Below are positions 1 to 11,129 of a stretch of DNA of 64,000 bases, piece after piece. This DNA is from Coenobita brevimanus (Eukaryota; Arthropoda; Malacostraca; Decapoda; Coenobitidae): NCBI GenBank assembly GCA_032717465.1, contig CM064670.1:19004439-19068438 (forward strand). The letters run 5' to 3'. Both the position numbers and the translations under genes were made by a program. Below the pieces are notes generated by a model, which was given only the letters and a program-made list of their open reading frames with translations, was not told where the DNA came from and ran no database searches. Position 1 is the stretch's first letter. Every line of letters begins with the position of its first letter.

Positions 1-250
1 CAACTGTGCAGGGGTAAAGAAGGTTCTGAGTCGGGTTAGCACGCCTAATCCCTTAGAAGCAGATTTCACCAGAGATGTAATATGATCTTTCCAAGAAAAG
101 TCCCGAGAGAATGAAACCCCAAGTATGTTTAAGGATGATGCGGGATTCAGCTGGATATCACCGAACATTAGTGGGTACTCCTGTGGAACACTGTCGGGTT
201 GATACATGTAGATGTAAGAAATGAGTCTGTGATGCATTAAGAACAAGCTT
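1..250 (-). mobile_element. Jockey-type LINE fragment (family A), runs off left edge
   Basis: The minus strand encodes the post-catalytic part of a non-LTR retrotransposon reverse transcriptase: an NASxTHFLHL segment, then a degraded SWKDHI / KSAS / LSRL segment. The same order is seen in the longer copies at 43.3-46.7 kb and 52.2-55.6 kb. The copy is truncated by the window edge and carries frame breaks, so it is a relic. Assignment to the Jockey group rests on overall similarity to the larger copies, not on a search. Confidence 0.8.
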
Positions 251-376
251 CACTTGATCCACGTTACATGCATGGTGTGACCCCTGAGAAGCGACCCACA
301 CAATGGGTTGGCTACCGGTGTTCTTGGACAAAACCTTTATGCACAGCCAAATACCGGTATTCTCAGCAAAAAACAT

Positions 377-960
377 GAAATTTCGTAACTTAATAGATGT
401 TCACCCGACCACGTACTGGGAAAGGTGGAACCATCGAGAATCGCCCTTCACAGGGAGGTGAACCCCTTTGGTCACGGCAAAGCCACGATGCATGGACATA
501 ATTTTTAACCAAGGAATATGAAATTTTGCATATTAGTAAGCATTTATCTAGGTCACTTTTAGGTAGGGTGGGACTCCAGATGATCCCCCTCTCCCCCCCC
601 CCCACACACACACACATACACACAGGTTTGGGGGTGGGGGAATCTCCAGGGTGACTTTATTTTTATTTTATTTTTTTGTCTAAGAATAAGAAATTTTGCA
701 CAATAGTAGATCTTTACTGAGGCCGTGTTTCTGGTGGGGTGATACCCCCCAAAGGCCACCCTGCAAGGTTACGGTTTTTAACCCAGGGACACGAAATTTT
801 GCTGACTGGTAGAAGTTCACCCCGACCACATTTTATACAGATTGGGATCCCCGATGGCAACCCTCCGCGAGAGGGATCATCTTTAGGGGAAACAACTCCA
901 TGAGTTTGGGTAGGTATGCGAAATTTTGAACAATAGTTGATCTTCACCTAGACCAGAGAT
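377..960. repeat. Degenerate tandem repeat, five monomers
   Basis: A core resembling GAAATTTTGCACAATAGTAG followed by a TTCACC..GACCA block recurs five times, beginning near 377, 520, 690, 793 and 920 (spacings of about 143, 170, 103 and 127 bp). Open frames here are GT/AC and C-run artefacts. It is probably an interspersed satellite-like repeat rather than coding DNA. A C-run and a short (CA)n lie at about 590-624. Confidence 0.7.
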
Positions 961-2139
961 TACAGACGGTGGCATCCTCAGAGTTCGCCCCTCCGTCTCC
1001 CCCGTAAACAACTATTTCTTTCCCCTAACAGTACTGCGGGGGTCCGTGCCTCTATCAGAGGTGTCCTTTGTCTTGTTACTTTCAGCTTATGAGGCACCTC
1101 TCCCAGTGAAGGGGATTGAGACAGTCTCTGTTAAATGAAACTGATTCAGACACTTTTATTTTGGGATGTCTTTCCTTAGCTGAAAGAAATCGTCTGGCCT
1201 TAGTCAGAATAGAAAAGTCCTCGAGTTGTACAGGCAAGTGTGACGACGTTCTATATATCTTATTATTGGTATTGCCACTTAATTTTATTTCGTTTAAAGG
1301 GGACTTCTCTTCAGTGATTAATCCCTCTCTCTCAGTCTTACTCACACACTCCGTCACGGTGAGTCAGTAAGCCACTGCGGTCCACTACACCTCACTTCAC
1401 TCAGCCACACACTCCACTTCACATCATCATCATCATCATCATAATCATCTTTATCATTATAACCCTATTGCTACTGTTGTACGTTAAGGAAAAAAAAAAT
1501 CTCCAGTCCAAAGATATATTTTTCACTTTACTTTTGCTATGACGTTACAAATACATACAGCTTAAGATAGACCTCTCTTACTGAGAGTTAAGGAAGGGTA
1601 TATCTAACTTCTCCAGTTCGACGTGTCTCTTTGAAGATCAGTAAAAACGTTATTGGACTACAGAGATAATATTCGTAGTATCATCAGAATCGACTCCAAA
1701 CATGAGGCACACCTCCATTCGCCCTAAATCAAACCGTGTAAAATATTGGTTCCCCACACACTTTCACTTCATGATGCAATAAACCTTTCCCTTACCGACC
1801 TTAGTGTGGGTCAGTAAAACAGAACATCGTTTCTCTAATAATTTTTCATATTCTGAGAAACAACAAGTTTTGGAATACTGTACTCCATGTTAATTTTCAG
1901 TAACCCCAGATTACTCATGCTTTGTAGCTACATAGTAAACTAAAACAATATGGTACTAGGAGGAATTATATAGTGACTCAAATTAATAAGTTATTTGTAC
2001 ATCGAAACCTATGGTGAAACCTCACTCACATCCATTTTCATCATAGCTGTGCGGAACGATATTACTGCTACTGACTGTAGAGTCCATAAAAAACTACAAA
2101 ACGTAGACCAGAAATCAATATCCTTAAAAAATCAAATAA
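961..2139. other. No recognisable gene
   Basis: I see no supported gene. There is a (CAT)n tract at about 1422-1448. The overlapping open frames near 1082-1370 occur on both strands and show no recognisable protein features. Confidence 0.6.
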
Positions 2140-2644
2140 TTATTCGATTTCACGCAACTGATAAAACAACCAACCAGAATACCAGATAATCCTGACCGTA
2201 GTGCCTATCTCTTGGACCTATTCCTGATAAATAACCCAGATCAATACAGGGTAGAGGTATTGTCACCACATGGATTCTCCGACCACAATCTCGTCAAAGC
2301 ATTATTCGTCAGTTGCCCCAAACCTCTTCGTTCTAAAGCAGTGTGACCAAATGACACTGATAGGGCAGACTGGGATGGATTTAGAATATTGTCTAGCTGA
2401 TACTGCAAGGCAGTTTTTCTTCTCTACTGACATCAGTTTTTCTCCGTCCCACACTAATAACTTAATACCAGTAAAACGCCTTTGTCGGCGAGATACGAGC
2501 AAGGCCATTTGAATCCGAAAACATTGAAATGTCGCCTTACACCCCGAGGATGCCCAGAGCATATTGATGGCTATCTACCTCCTAGTTTATGCCTTTACGG
2601 CAAACTGCCTGGCCTGTGGCCCTCTTCTGAAGATTTCAACATGC

Positions 2645-3055
2645 TGCACGTGGCGCGTGCGGATTCGGATCCGCCCACAAATATAATAATTTCTTCCTTG
2701 GCCCATGGCCCACCCTTCCACAAAATTCTATTAAAATCCTTTCTTAGCTATTTCAGTAATCCCGGATCCGGATCCGCTCCAAAATTTAATCAGTTCTTTC
2801 TTAGTCCCCGGCCCACCTTTCAACAAAATTTCATTGAAATTCGTTTAGGACTTTTGGACTATGATACTCTGAAGCCGGATCCGGATCCGGCTGAAAATTT
2901 AATAATTTCTTACATACCCTATGACCCACTCTTCCGTAAAATTTCATCAAAATTCGTTCAAAACTTTTTGAGTAGTCCTGCTGACAGACAGACAAAGAGA
3001 CAAACCAACACGGGGATAAAAAGTAACCTCCCTGGCGGAGGTAATGACCCTCATG
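2645..3055 (+). repeat. GGATCC-rich tandem-monomer repeat with terminal hairpin, copy 1
   Basis: Three diverged ~100-115 bp monomers start near 2662, 2762 and 2878, each with a CGGATCCGGATCCG-like block, an AATTTAATAATTTCTT-like block and an AAAATTTCAT..AAATTC block. The copy ends in a GACAGACAGACAAA stretch and a hairpin, ACCTCC/GGAGGT, near 3030-3046. It lies inside the family B LINE, so it inserted after the LINE. Confidence 0.75.
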
Positions 3056-4446
3056 GAAAAGTAAACATTCATGTCAGTATGTTTACCAAAAATTCTACCT
3101 TGGAGGAAGTCTGTCAGAACGTTCCTGTACTATATAGAATTTAACTCTCCTGAAATTGCTCCACTAAAGATACAGCTTAGGTACGTAGAATCTATCCAAG
3201 AAAATTTACCAGCCGACAAAGTTTTAGGTCCAAATGGAATTCCTTGAACAGTTTTGAAAAAGAGTTTCACAGAACTTGCTCATGTTCTAGCTAAAATGTT
3301 CAGACTATGCATACGTACTTTTTCCTTCCTAATTCTTGGAAGGAAGCCAATAACCACCCATTTCCAAAGAAATGAAGTTCCTCTGACCCCTCTCATTACA
3401 GACAAATAGCTATAACACCTCTTGGAATAGTATTTGAGATTCTCATTAATAAGCACAATGTTAAACATCTTGAATTCAACAAAGACAGTATGGTTTTCGT
3501 CACGAAAGATCGACTTTTTGTATACTTAATCTCTTGACTCATGCCATCCATCAGTCAACTGATAAACACGTAAAAACTCATGCAGTAGCCCTTGATATTT
3601 CTAAAGCTTTTAACAGAGCGTGGCACCTTTCCCCTGTTACGCAAATTCCCTGCTACGGCCTATCATTTTTGGTCTCCCTGATTTCCTCATATCTCAGCAA
3701 CAGAAAGGTAAGAGTAAAAGTAGATGATACATATTCCAATTTCTACTCAACTACGAGTAATTCCGGTGTCACAAGGATCAGTCCTGGCTCCAATACTATT
3801 CCTCATTCATATTGATTATCTCTTATCTGTCAACCATAATCCCATTCACTCATATGCAGATGCCTCAACGCTTCACAGTTCGAAGAGTGAAGAGTGAAGA
3901 AGGCTTCACAGTTCCTTTACACTTAAACACCCATTCAGTGAGTCGGATTTCTCCAACTCCCAACTCAGTACAGCATTCTTTATCAATCAAAACTTGACTA
4001 ATATCACTGAATAGGGACAAAATAACATTGTCTCATTTAATGCTAGGAAAACCAAATATTTCCAGTTCACAAATAGACAGATACTGCCTGATTTCTACTC
4101 GTATATTACATTCAGTGCAACCACTATTCAAATCTCTAAAACTATTGAAATTCCCGGGTGTATCGCTTGACAATACTCTCAGTTAGAATTTTCAAGTTAG
4201 ATCATTTGTTAAAACCACCTCAGAGAAACTTGGATTATTGTACAGAATCCGCAACACCTTCACTGACGAACAGTAAGCTATACTTTACGAGAGTCATGTG
4301 CGCTCTCAGCTCGAATATTGTTCACCCTTGTGGAGTGGATGTGAAGGTGCACTAAAATAACTGGACAAAATTCAGAACAAAGCTATAAGAGTAATTAATA
4401 ACTCAGCAATTACAAATGAACTACCTCCCCAAGGAACCTTGCATTA

Positions 4447-4800
4447 TTCTCTCCGACAAGGAGAGTATGTTTTCACCTCCGTTTGTTTGCTTGTTTCTTT
4501 GTTTCTCTGTTAGCAGGACTACTCAAAAACTAAAAGAGACATTTGGACCAAATTTGGTGGGAAGAATGCTTATGTCCCTCAGTACAATCGATTAACTTTT
4601 GGGACGATGTTTGATGGTTTGCTTTTTCTGTTAGCAGGATTACTCAAAAACTAAAAGAGATATTTGGACCAAATTTGATGGGTAGATTGCCCATGTCCTC
4701 ATGTCCTAGGGAACAATCGATTAACTTTTGGGACCGATCCGGATCGTATAAATTTTGGATCCGGAAATTTTTTTTTGGGAAATCCTAATCAGTGATGAGA
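4447..4800 (-). repeat. GGATCC-rich tandem-monomer repeat with terminal hairpin, copy 2
   Basis: This is the reverse-orientation relative of the repeat at 2645-3055. Two ~121-bp monomers carry TGTTAGCAGGAYTACTCAAA starting at 4508 and 4629. The GATCCGGATC block is near 4736 and the terminal hairpin CTCTCC/GGAGAG near 4459-4475. It separates the LINE's ELPP coding segment (about 4425) from the continuing segment near 4850. Confidence 0.75.
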
Positions 4801-5160
4801 AGACCTACCCCATTATGAAGAGTGTTTTCGAAAGTACGTTAACTTTGTCTGAGAGATGCGCTCCACTAAATGCCCCTCTTGTTTTACAGATACTTTTATG
4901 GCAATTGTTCAGACGAAGCTGCATCCATTGCGCCATCTCTCCACACCTTCCTCCGTGCTACACGGGCACTTGGTGGCTCGCAATGACATGACTGTCACAC
5001 TTGCAAAATGTAGAACTCCTGCCTGTCAGAATTCCCCTATTCTCCGAACTGCTTCTCTTTGGAACTCGCATCCCCAGATTAGTTTCCTCCCAAACTTCAA
5101 TCTACTGTACAGCAGTTTACAGATTTTTTTTATGAATGGTGGACGCCTTTAACCCGGGTG

Positions 5161-5209
5161 AATGGAACAGTTTTTTTTTTTTTTTCTTCCTCTGTTCACC
5201 TAAACGTCT

Positions 5210-5243
<34 letters not shown>

Positions 5244-5300
5244 TAATTGATGATGATGATGATGATTGATGATGATGATGATGATGATGATGATGACGAC
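5161..5300. repeat. Poly(T), (AAT)n and (GAT)n microsatellite cluster
   Basis: A T-run at about 5170-5186, (AAT)n at about 5209-5240 and (GAT)n at about 5248-5295 immediately follow the 3' end of the family B LINE. They may have grown from its 3' tail. Confidence 0.85.
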
Positions 5301-5689
5301 ACTGAAAAGGGACGCTTTCACACGGTGGTCTTGATATAACCAGGCAGCTCCACTGTCCGACTACACAAACGTCAATAATTTCGCTTCCTGTTCCCAGAAA
5401 GGGAGACGGTGGATTGCAGAAGAAAGGTAGTTGCAGAAGAATGGTAGTTTCATCCTACAGTCAACAGGGTGTCGCTTAGTTGTGCCAGAGGTCAAAACAA
5501 CAAGAACATCAACAGCGTTGGCTTTATATCAGTGGGAGTTTATGGAAATTTCACAACATTCAAGTAGGCTGTCATACTCAACATTCACGCTATTTCCCGT
5601 ACCATCTTGGATTGTTCAAGTAAGTCATAGTCCTCTCATTTAACCACTCGACCACCACCTGTCCATGTAACGAACGAACCCAAGGCACA
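5301..5689. other. No recognisable gene
   Basis: Nothing supportable. One 70-codon frame at 5431-5643 has no recognisable features. Confidence 0.5.
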
Positions 5690-5905
5690 TGGCCCTTATC
5701 CTCTTAAGATTAGAAACTCACCCCTACGTCTTCCTTACCAGTCTATTCCTGCGTATGGCACAATCTTGCTCTCCAGTATGGTATTCGTGTAATATCTGTC
5801 AGTTTATAAAAATGCACAGACAGCATCCACAAAGCAGTAAGGTGTAATGTGCAAAATAAATCGCTTAAGAGGTGCTAGGAAGTCTCAAGCCGAGGAGAAA
5901 ACGCT
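5690..5905 (+). mobile_element. Old MITE copy (GGYCCGTATTC family), diverged
   Basis: It resembles the better preserved copy at 13586-13802: a TACCAGTCTATTCCTG block, a GTATGGCAC block, an AAATAAATCGC block and a TAGGAAGTCTC block occur in the same order and spacing. The terminal inverted repeats are badly eroded here. No coding capacity. Confidence 0.5.
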
Positions 5906-6584
5906 GTATGATGAATATCCCAAGATGGATGAAAGCCAGAGAAGGGTGATCCCAGGTTCATACTCTCGTCAGGTTAGGAGGCTTTCACTCACCTCTTCCC
6001 TAACAGTTATTTCTGCATAAGGAGTGTTACTCTCCTCCCGGATATTATTAATGTAGGGGAGGGTGGGGCACAATGGGACATGAGGCACTGTGGGACAACA
6101 CTGATTCTAGGGGTATCTGGGAATCTTGGTTGTGGGAACTTGTACCAAACACGACTCTCAGGCCATTGCCTCTACTAACGTTGCTAAGGGAGGTTGTGCT
6201 GCACCAGGTCCTCTGTGCTGGAGATCCTCGTTCTGTCAACAGACAAAAGTAACTTTTTTGCTATAAGTATAGAGGTATCTGTGTATCACATGTATCGCAC
6301 AAAATGTTTATATAATATTTACCTAAGTATGACAACTAAATGTGTACATAATGGGATGTTCCTGTTACCATATGCTTTCATGATTTTTCTTGAAATGACT
6401 TTGTCTTGCAAAATTTCACATGGGGCACAGTGGGACACCTATAATGGGGCATCGTGGACAGTGTCCCACTGTGTCCCATAGTGATGTAGACATGTGTATT
6501 ATTATATTATACGTCACGCACTATTGATATTATTGGTTATTTACTATATATTATAGACTTCATATAATAAATTAGGGTCGCAGT

Positions 6585-7067
6585 ATGACTGCTACTGACA
6601 CTCCTGAGAAAGAAGCACTTGCTCACTGTAGGCCTAAAGCTCAAAACTCTATACAAAACCGAGACTCTAAGAAAGACATCAATAGCGAGCCAAGACCCCC
6701 AAAATTAGTTTTATAAGAGCAGGATTCATCATCTGGGGAAGAATTTGTTTTGTCAGATCATTCATCCGACGGCTTTGATGAAGAGATGAACAATGATGAT
6801 CAGGAGTTTCCTGAATTGGAAGGGAGGCCTAAAGTAGATGATTATATTCTGGTTGACTTTGATACTACAATTAAGAAATATTACGTGGGCCTTGTAACAA
6901 AGGAGAATGATGATGAAGGGGACTACGAAGTTTCGTATCTGTGGAGAAAGAAGGAATCGCTGGAGTTTTTCTTTCCACAGTTCAGGATATTGCTTCTATC
7001 AAGGTCAGTGACATTATGGTCATCCTCCCCAAGCCTAACACATGCAACAAAAAGACAAAATGCATAA
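6585..7067 (+). pseudogene. Remnant of pogo-type transposase C-terminal tail
   Basis: The frame from the ATG at 6585 runs through an acidic, Ser/Asp-rich stretch (SSGEEF, SSDGFDEEMNNDDQEFPELE) into a compact domain with DYILVDFDTT, KYYVGLVTKEND and YEVSYLWRKKE. A stop interrupts it at 6714-6716. A one-base shift near 6980 puts the natural continuation (QDIASIKVSDIMVILPKP) in another frame. Acidic linker plus an ILVxF..YYVGxV..YEVxxLRK domain is, from family knowledge, what follows the DDE domain in many pogo-like transposases of invertebrates. The assignment is by recalled resemblance only. No N-terminal DNA-binding or catalytic region is present. Confidence 0.5.
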
Positions 7068-7135
7068 CTTAAATTTGATTTCAATTTTGGTTTCATTAAT
7101 GTAAACTAGTCATGTCCCAGTGTGCCTCAGTTCTT

Positions 7136-7168
7136 GTCCCACTGTGCCCCCACTTGGGGCACAGTGGG

Positions 7169-7170
<2 letters not shown>
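7136..7170. repeat. Perfect 15-bp stem hairpin inside the pogo-like element
   Basis: GTCCCACTGTGCCCC, a 5-nt loop, then GGGGCACAGTGGGAC. This is two inverted copies of the element's recurrent 15-mer, and it directly abuts the (AT)n array. Confidence 0.95.

Positions 7171-7171
<1 letters not shown>

Positions 7172-7252
<81 letters not shown>
7172..7252. repeat. (AT)n microsatellite
   Basis: About 81 bp of uninterrupted AT dinucleotides inside the pogo-like element. The YIYIYI peptides predicted here are artefacts. Confidence 0.99.
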
Positions 7253-7256
<4 letters not shown>

Positions 7257-7546
7257 TTGCGGACCACATCTTTTTCAGACAAGTTCATCGTTTCTTTTGC
7301 ATATGCATATTGATGCTAAATGTTGATAGGTCTTCTCCCGTATTTCACCTCTCTAATACCTATTCAAATAAATGGGTTATAGTGTCACAATTATTTTTTG
7401 TCCCATTGTGCCCCACTCTCCCCTACTGTATGTTGGTATTAAAACTGCGTAAACGGCATAAAAGAGAATATGGAGATGTAATATTAAGGCAAATCGCAAA
7501 AACAGATGTGCAACAGGGTCATCTAAGCTCACGAGATTAAGGACCC

Positions 7547-8911
7547 CAGTGTATAATGCATGGTTAGGGCGGAAAGCGAGGCAGGATGAAGCTGGGTAGG
7601 GACAGGGCCGGCTCTCGTGGCTAATTTATGAGCTTGTGTAGGGGTGTCAGGCAGAGGGAGGCAGTCAGGCCGCTCTGCCCTCAGTTTACACAAGGAAATT
7701 GCATCTCATAGCAACAGCTGGATAAAGTTCTGGCAGTGAAGCAGGTGCGTGCCACTTACAGAGTTGTATTCTAGGTGGCATGGCAGATTTCGTAGCACCC
7801 CTTCCTCAGCGATTTAGTTTAAATATTACACATTATTATTCCTGTACGTTCCTATGGTAAACAATGTCGATGCAAGAAATAATATCAGTATTATAAACGA
7901 GAGTATCAAGGTGTTGTATGCATGATAAATCACTGAAAGAGTTGCCATGAAGTATTCTCTACCATCAAGAACACGCACCACTTTATGTGCACCAGATTCT
8001 TCACACCAAGCGCGGCAGTCAAGAGGCAACTGCAGCCTGCATGAAGTGGACGTGTCGTTGAGTTGTGAACAGTGTAACTACCTCATTGCCAGCAATAACT
8101 ATTTTTATTTCAATTTGTATAATTGTGGAAATAAACATAACTCTTTCAACCCGAGGACATACTCTAGGCTTTATTTTTGCGATCTTTAACGAAGTTTCTT
8201 TAGTGAAAAAGAAGTTTTTGCAACTGGAAAGGTTACATTTATCCCCTCCAGTTCATTGGATCTTCGGTAATCTAAAATTGTGTAGAAGTAGCAGGAATAA
8301 ATAACCAACGCCATTGCAGCGACAGGATTAAACGCCTATCGCTGAGTCATTCCATTCAACTCTTAAGCAAGTTGTCGCACTTAAGGTACGCACTTTGGCT
8401 AATTCCAGTCAGTTTTGTTCAGCAGTGGGATTTCCTTACTGTAGGTGATTCACTTTAACTTAGTCTAAAACTGTCATTTGTCGATCCTGAATGCTGAATT
8501 GTAAAAATGGATTATCGACAGAATATGATACTAGACGCGAAATGCTAAGAAAAAGATGTAAAGCCAAATTTTATTCTTCTGTTACCGTGATGCGCGAAAT
8601 AGGCCGCAAAATGACGGAAATCTGAGCCAAACTCGGGTGAAGGAACTACAGTCTTAGGGGAAAAGGCCTCGTTACTCTGAGATTGGAATCAGACATATTC
8701 TGAGGTAATTTGTCCAATCGTGTAGATCGTTGCAAGACTAACAATAAGGATACTTGCGTCATTAGGCCACATTGTGGACATGACGCTTCTCAGTGCCAGA
8801 CATGATGTAGGAGACAATGAAACATACTGTCCAGATTTTTACCTCAGTGACAGCAGGTGTTCTTCCATCTTTTACCTAGACCTACACGATCAGACATTTT
8901 TCATTCGTCTA
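7547..8911. other. No recognisable gene
   Basis: Several short frames on both strands, none recognisable. A CAGGGCCGGCTC string near 7604 resembles the left end of the hAT-like MITE at 38.9 kb, but no partner end was found. Confidence 0.5.
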
Positions 8912-9235
8912 TAGCCAGATGCCTTAACCCGGGGGGGGGGGGGGGTGGCCACAAACAAATCTTCTCTCTTTCACCAGACCTCTTTTTGACCAGAGGTAAC
9001 CCTCTCTTCACCCAACACCAATCTCACATATACCTCTCCAGCCCATCCCCTAACCTTATTCTTCGTCTCTTTTCCTGTCTCCCTCCCTCCACCTCAACTC
9101 AGGTACTCTCTCCTAGTCAGTCTCACTTTCCACTCGCTCCTCATGGCCAAGCCATTCCAGCGTTCTCCTCCAAACACATCACAGGACATCTATATCAACA
9201 CCCCAGTGCTCACGAACTTCCTCGGTTGTATGTAT
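8912..9235 (-). mobile_element. RTE-like LINE 3' end (family C), 5'-truncated
   Basis: On the minus strand the sequence reads through NEEVRERCGVDIDV-like coding near 9225 towards the conserved 3' terminus TTTGTGGCCACCCC and AAGGCATCTGGCTATAGA near 8912-8955. This is the same tail as in the copies at 16.7, 33.8 and 62.6 kb. A 16-G run (about 8931-8946) interrupts the tail. The plus-strand Ser/Pro-rich frame here is a shadow. Confidence 0.75.
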
Positions 9236-9798
9236 CTTAGAATGTAACTTGTATTCTACAGCATATGGAAGACTTCGCAGCTCTTCCTTAGCATTTACTT
9301 TACATAATACGCCTCATTATACTATAACTATGCTAGTTATTTCATCTCGGTATCAACGGAATTCGCATCAATAACATACAAGAAGATAATAGGTATTGTT
9401 AAGAAGCTGGATTGTTAGTTAGGTAGTGCTAGAAAATTGTCGACGATTCTCGCATTTTTCTGTTACGAGTCAGATTTGCCAGATAGCCTGCTACTGTGAG
9501 TGGAGATACTTATTATTTTTTTATTTTCTCTATAATGTTTTATTTAGGTGTTTGTTAAATTACGTAGTTTAATTTCAGTTTGTATGCTAAAAAAATTAGA
9601 GTGCTACGTAATGTAAGGAAACTGTAATATTTTGGATGTCTCCGACTTGGTAACTGTTGTTGCTTGAGTATAGTAAAACATTCAACGTGTCGAGCATGGT
9701 TGGGGGAAAGAGTAAGGGAGTTTCAGTTTAGTTTGACTTGTGACCTTGTGAAGTTAGTGTAGCTCTGGAGTTCTGAAGCAGACAGTGTAATTACCTGG

Positions 9799-9799
<1 letters not shown>
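9236..9799. other. No recognisable gene
   Basis: AT-rich unique-looking DNA with no supported coding or repeat structure. Confidence 0.5.

Positions 9800-9881
<82 letters not shown>
9800..9881. repeat. (AT)n microsatellite
   Basis: About 82 bp of AT dinucleotide repeats. Confidence 0.99.
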
Positions 9882-9887
<6 letters not shown>

Positions 9888-11129
9888 GAGAAGCCTGCGT
9901 TATTACGCCTGGTTGATCTTGTGTAGGATCTGCTGTTGTACACCGAAAGGATGACCCTAAGTAGAACGGTCCACTGGGTGAAGTCCTTCCTACAGTATAT
10001 TGAACTACTGCTGTTGAAGCCTGTGGCAGCGTGGGAGGGACGTGGACGTAACAATATGCTAAATGAATTGCGAAGAAAGGAGTGTTACAAACTCCGCAAA
10101 GCATCCTTGAATACGAGCCCATGTCTTGTTCCAAGTGTAATGAAGGTGTGAGAGTGTGGGCTGGATAAAAACTGTGATCAGAAGTTTATGTTGTGTGGCC
10201 GCAGACTTGATGCGGCCTTGGCTCACATTTCCTCCTCCACACAGCCAAACAAACAATGCCATCCGGGGTGAGGGCCGCACTGAGGCCAGAGGAAGCCAGG
10301 ATGTGCTGTTATGGCGTACACTACAGTCATGATGATGATGATGATGAAGATGTCGACGGTAAGGAAAGCGGCTACTGAACAATGTGAGTTTGTTTTGTCA
10401 CGATTTCCTCCGTAATGATGACGGTGATGATAATGATGATGACGAAAAATTTTATTTCACACCAGGACATCTACCACAGTCATGAAGATGGAGAAGGTGA
10501 AGTTAATTTATATTGTATTTATGACAGAAATTGTGATAATGAAGTCAGTATGAAACCAGGCGTTGTATCACGGTGGTGATGGTGATTGAATCCTCTTATG
10601 GTCAGGCATCTAGTACTCTTCTACCGAAAGTCAGATGATTCTACCCAGCTGAAAGTGAGTCAACCGAGACATATTGTTAAGTTCTTTCTCCAAAAACCCT
10701 AAAAAGCTGCTACAATACCAGTATTTGGAGTCAGGTCTCAGGGGACGTCAAGTCTGACCTGTGTGTATTGTAGTATACTAGTATTTCCTTGATATTTGGC
10801 AGCATCTACTGTGCTTGCCAATGCTAGATTTATTATATAAATATTGGTTAAAGTACTGTACGATTTGTCTCTCCCAAAGAATGTCCAACGAAACAGTGCC
10901 AAAATCAAGAGTCAGTCAGATCGAGATGACTTTATTGCACTTGACAGAATAGTGGTTCACAAATGTTAGCTTTCTTCATGGTGCTGCTGACGAATTAGTC
11001 AGAACTCTGGTGATGGTTCATACTTATGTCACCAGACGAGCTACAGTAAACACTAAACTCATGTAACCTGTACGGCAGATGTAAAGCATTTGGCTGTCCT
11101 GATAATGCGTGGGATCAATCAGTCACACA
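9882..11129. other. No recognisable gene
   Basis: Contains interrupted GAT-rich patches near 10328-10350 and 10417-10445. No supported gene. Confidence 0.5.

Larger units (their letters stand above)
2140..5160 (+). mobile_element. Jockey-type LINE (family B), heavily decayed, split by two repeat insertions
   Basis: The element encodes, in order, the end of an AP-like endonuclease (QPTRIPDN, LLDLFL and SDHNLV at 2155-2295), a linker, reverse transcriptase (LPADKVLGPNGIP near 3210, ALDISKAFNRAWH near 3590, active-site tetrad at 3853-3864) and the C-terminal region (SQLEYCSPLW near 4300, FYRYFYGNCSDEAA near 4890). Frameshifts and stops are numerous. The catalytic tetrad reads YADA, not YADD. 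A tandem interspersed repeat interrupts it at about 2645-3055 (plus) and again at about 4447-4800 (minus). The minus-strand copy at 56.2-57.8 kb is the closest relative in the window. Confidence 0.85.
6051..7428 (+). mobile_element. Non-autonomous pogo/Tc1-mariner-like DNA transposon
   Basis: The two ends form inverted repeats of about 28 bp with one mismatch (GTAGGGGAGGGTGGGGCACA at the left, matched by the complement of the right end), and each end is flanked by TA (6049-6050 and 7429-7430), the duplication expected of the Tc1/mariner/pogo superfamily. Nine dispersed copies of a GGGGCACARTGGGAC-like 15-mer lie inside, including both ends. The only coding remnant resembles the C-terminal tail of a pogo-type transposase. 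There is no DDE catalytic domain, so it cannot move by itself. An (AT)n array occupies 7172-7252. Confidence 0.75.
5950..7546 (+). mobile_element. MITE of the GGYCCGTATTC family, split by the pogo-like element
   Basis: The left half is 5950-6050 (TACTCTCGTCAGGTTAGGAGGC at the outer end). The right half is 7429-7546 (ATCTAAGCTCACGAG and AAGGACCC at the outer end). Joined, these parallel the copy at 13586-13802. The split coincides exactly with the TA-flanked ends of the transposon at 6051-7428. Confidence 0.65.

Noticed and set aside
7112..7540. 142-codon frame with a YIYIYI tract and similar frames at the other AT arrays
   Set aside because: It is produced by the (AT)n microsatellite, which is open in several frames on both strands. 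The flanks show no conserved protein.
7604..7616. CAGGGCCGGCTC as a hAT-like element end
   Set aside because: No matching opposite end or 8-bp duplication was found within a reasonable distance.
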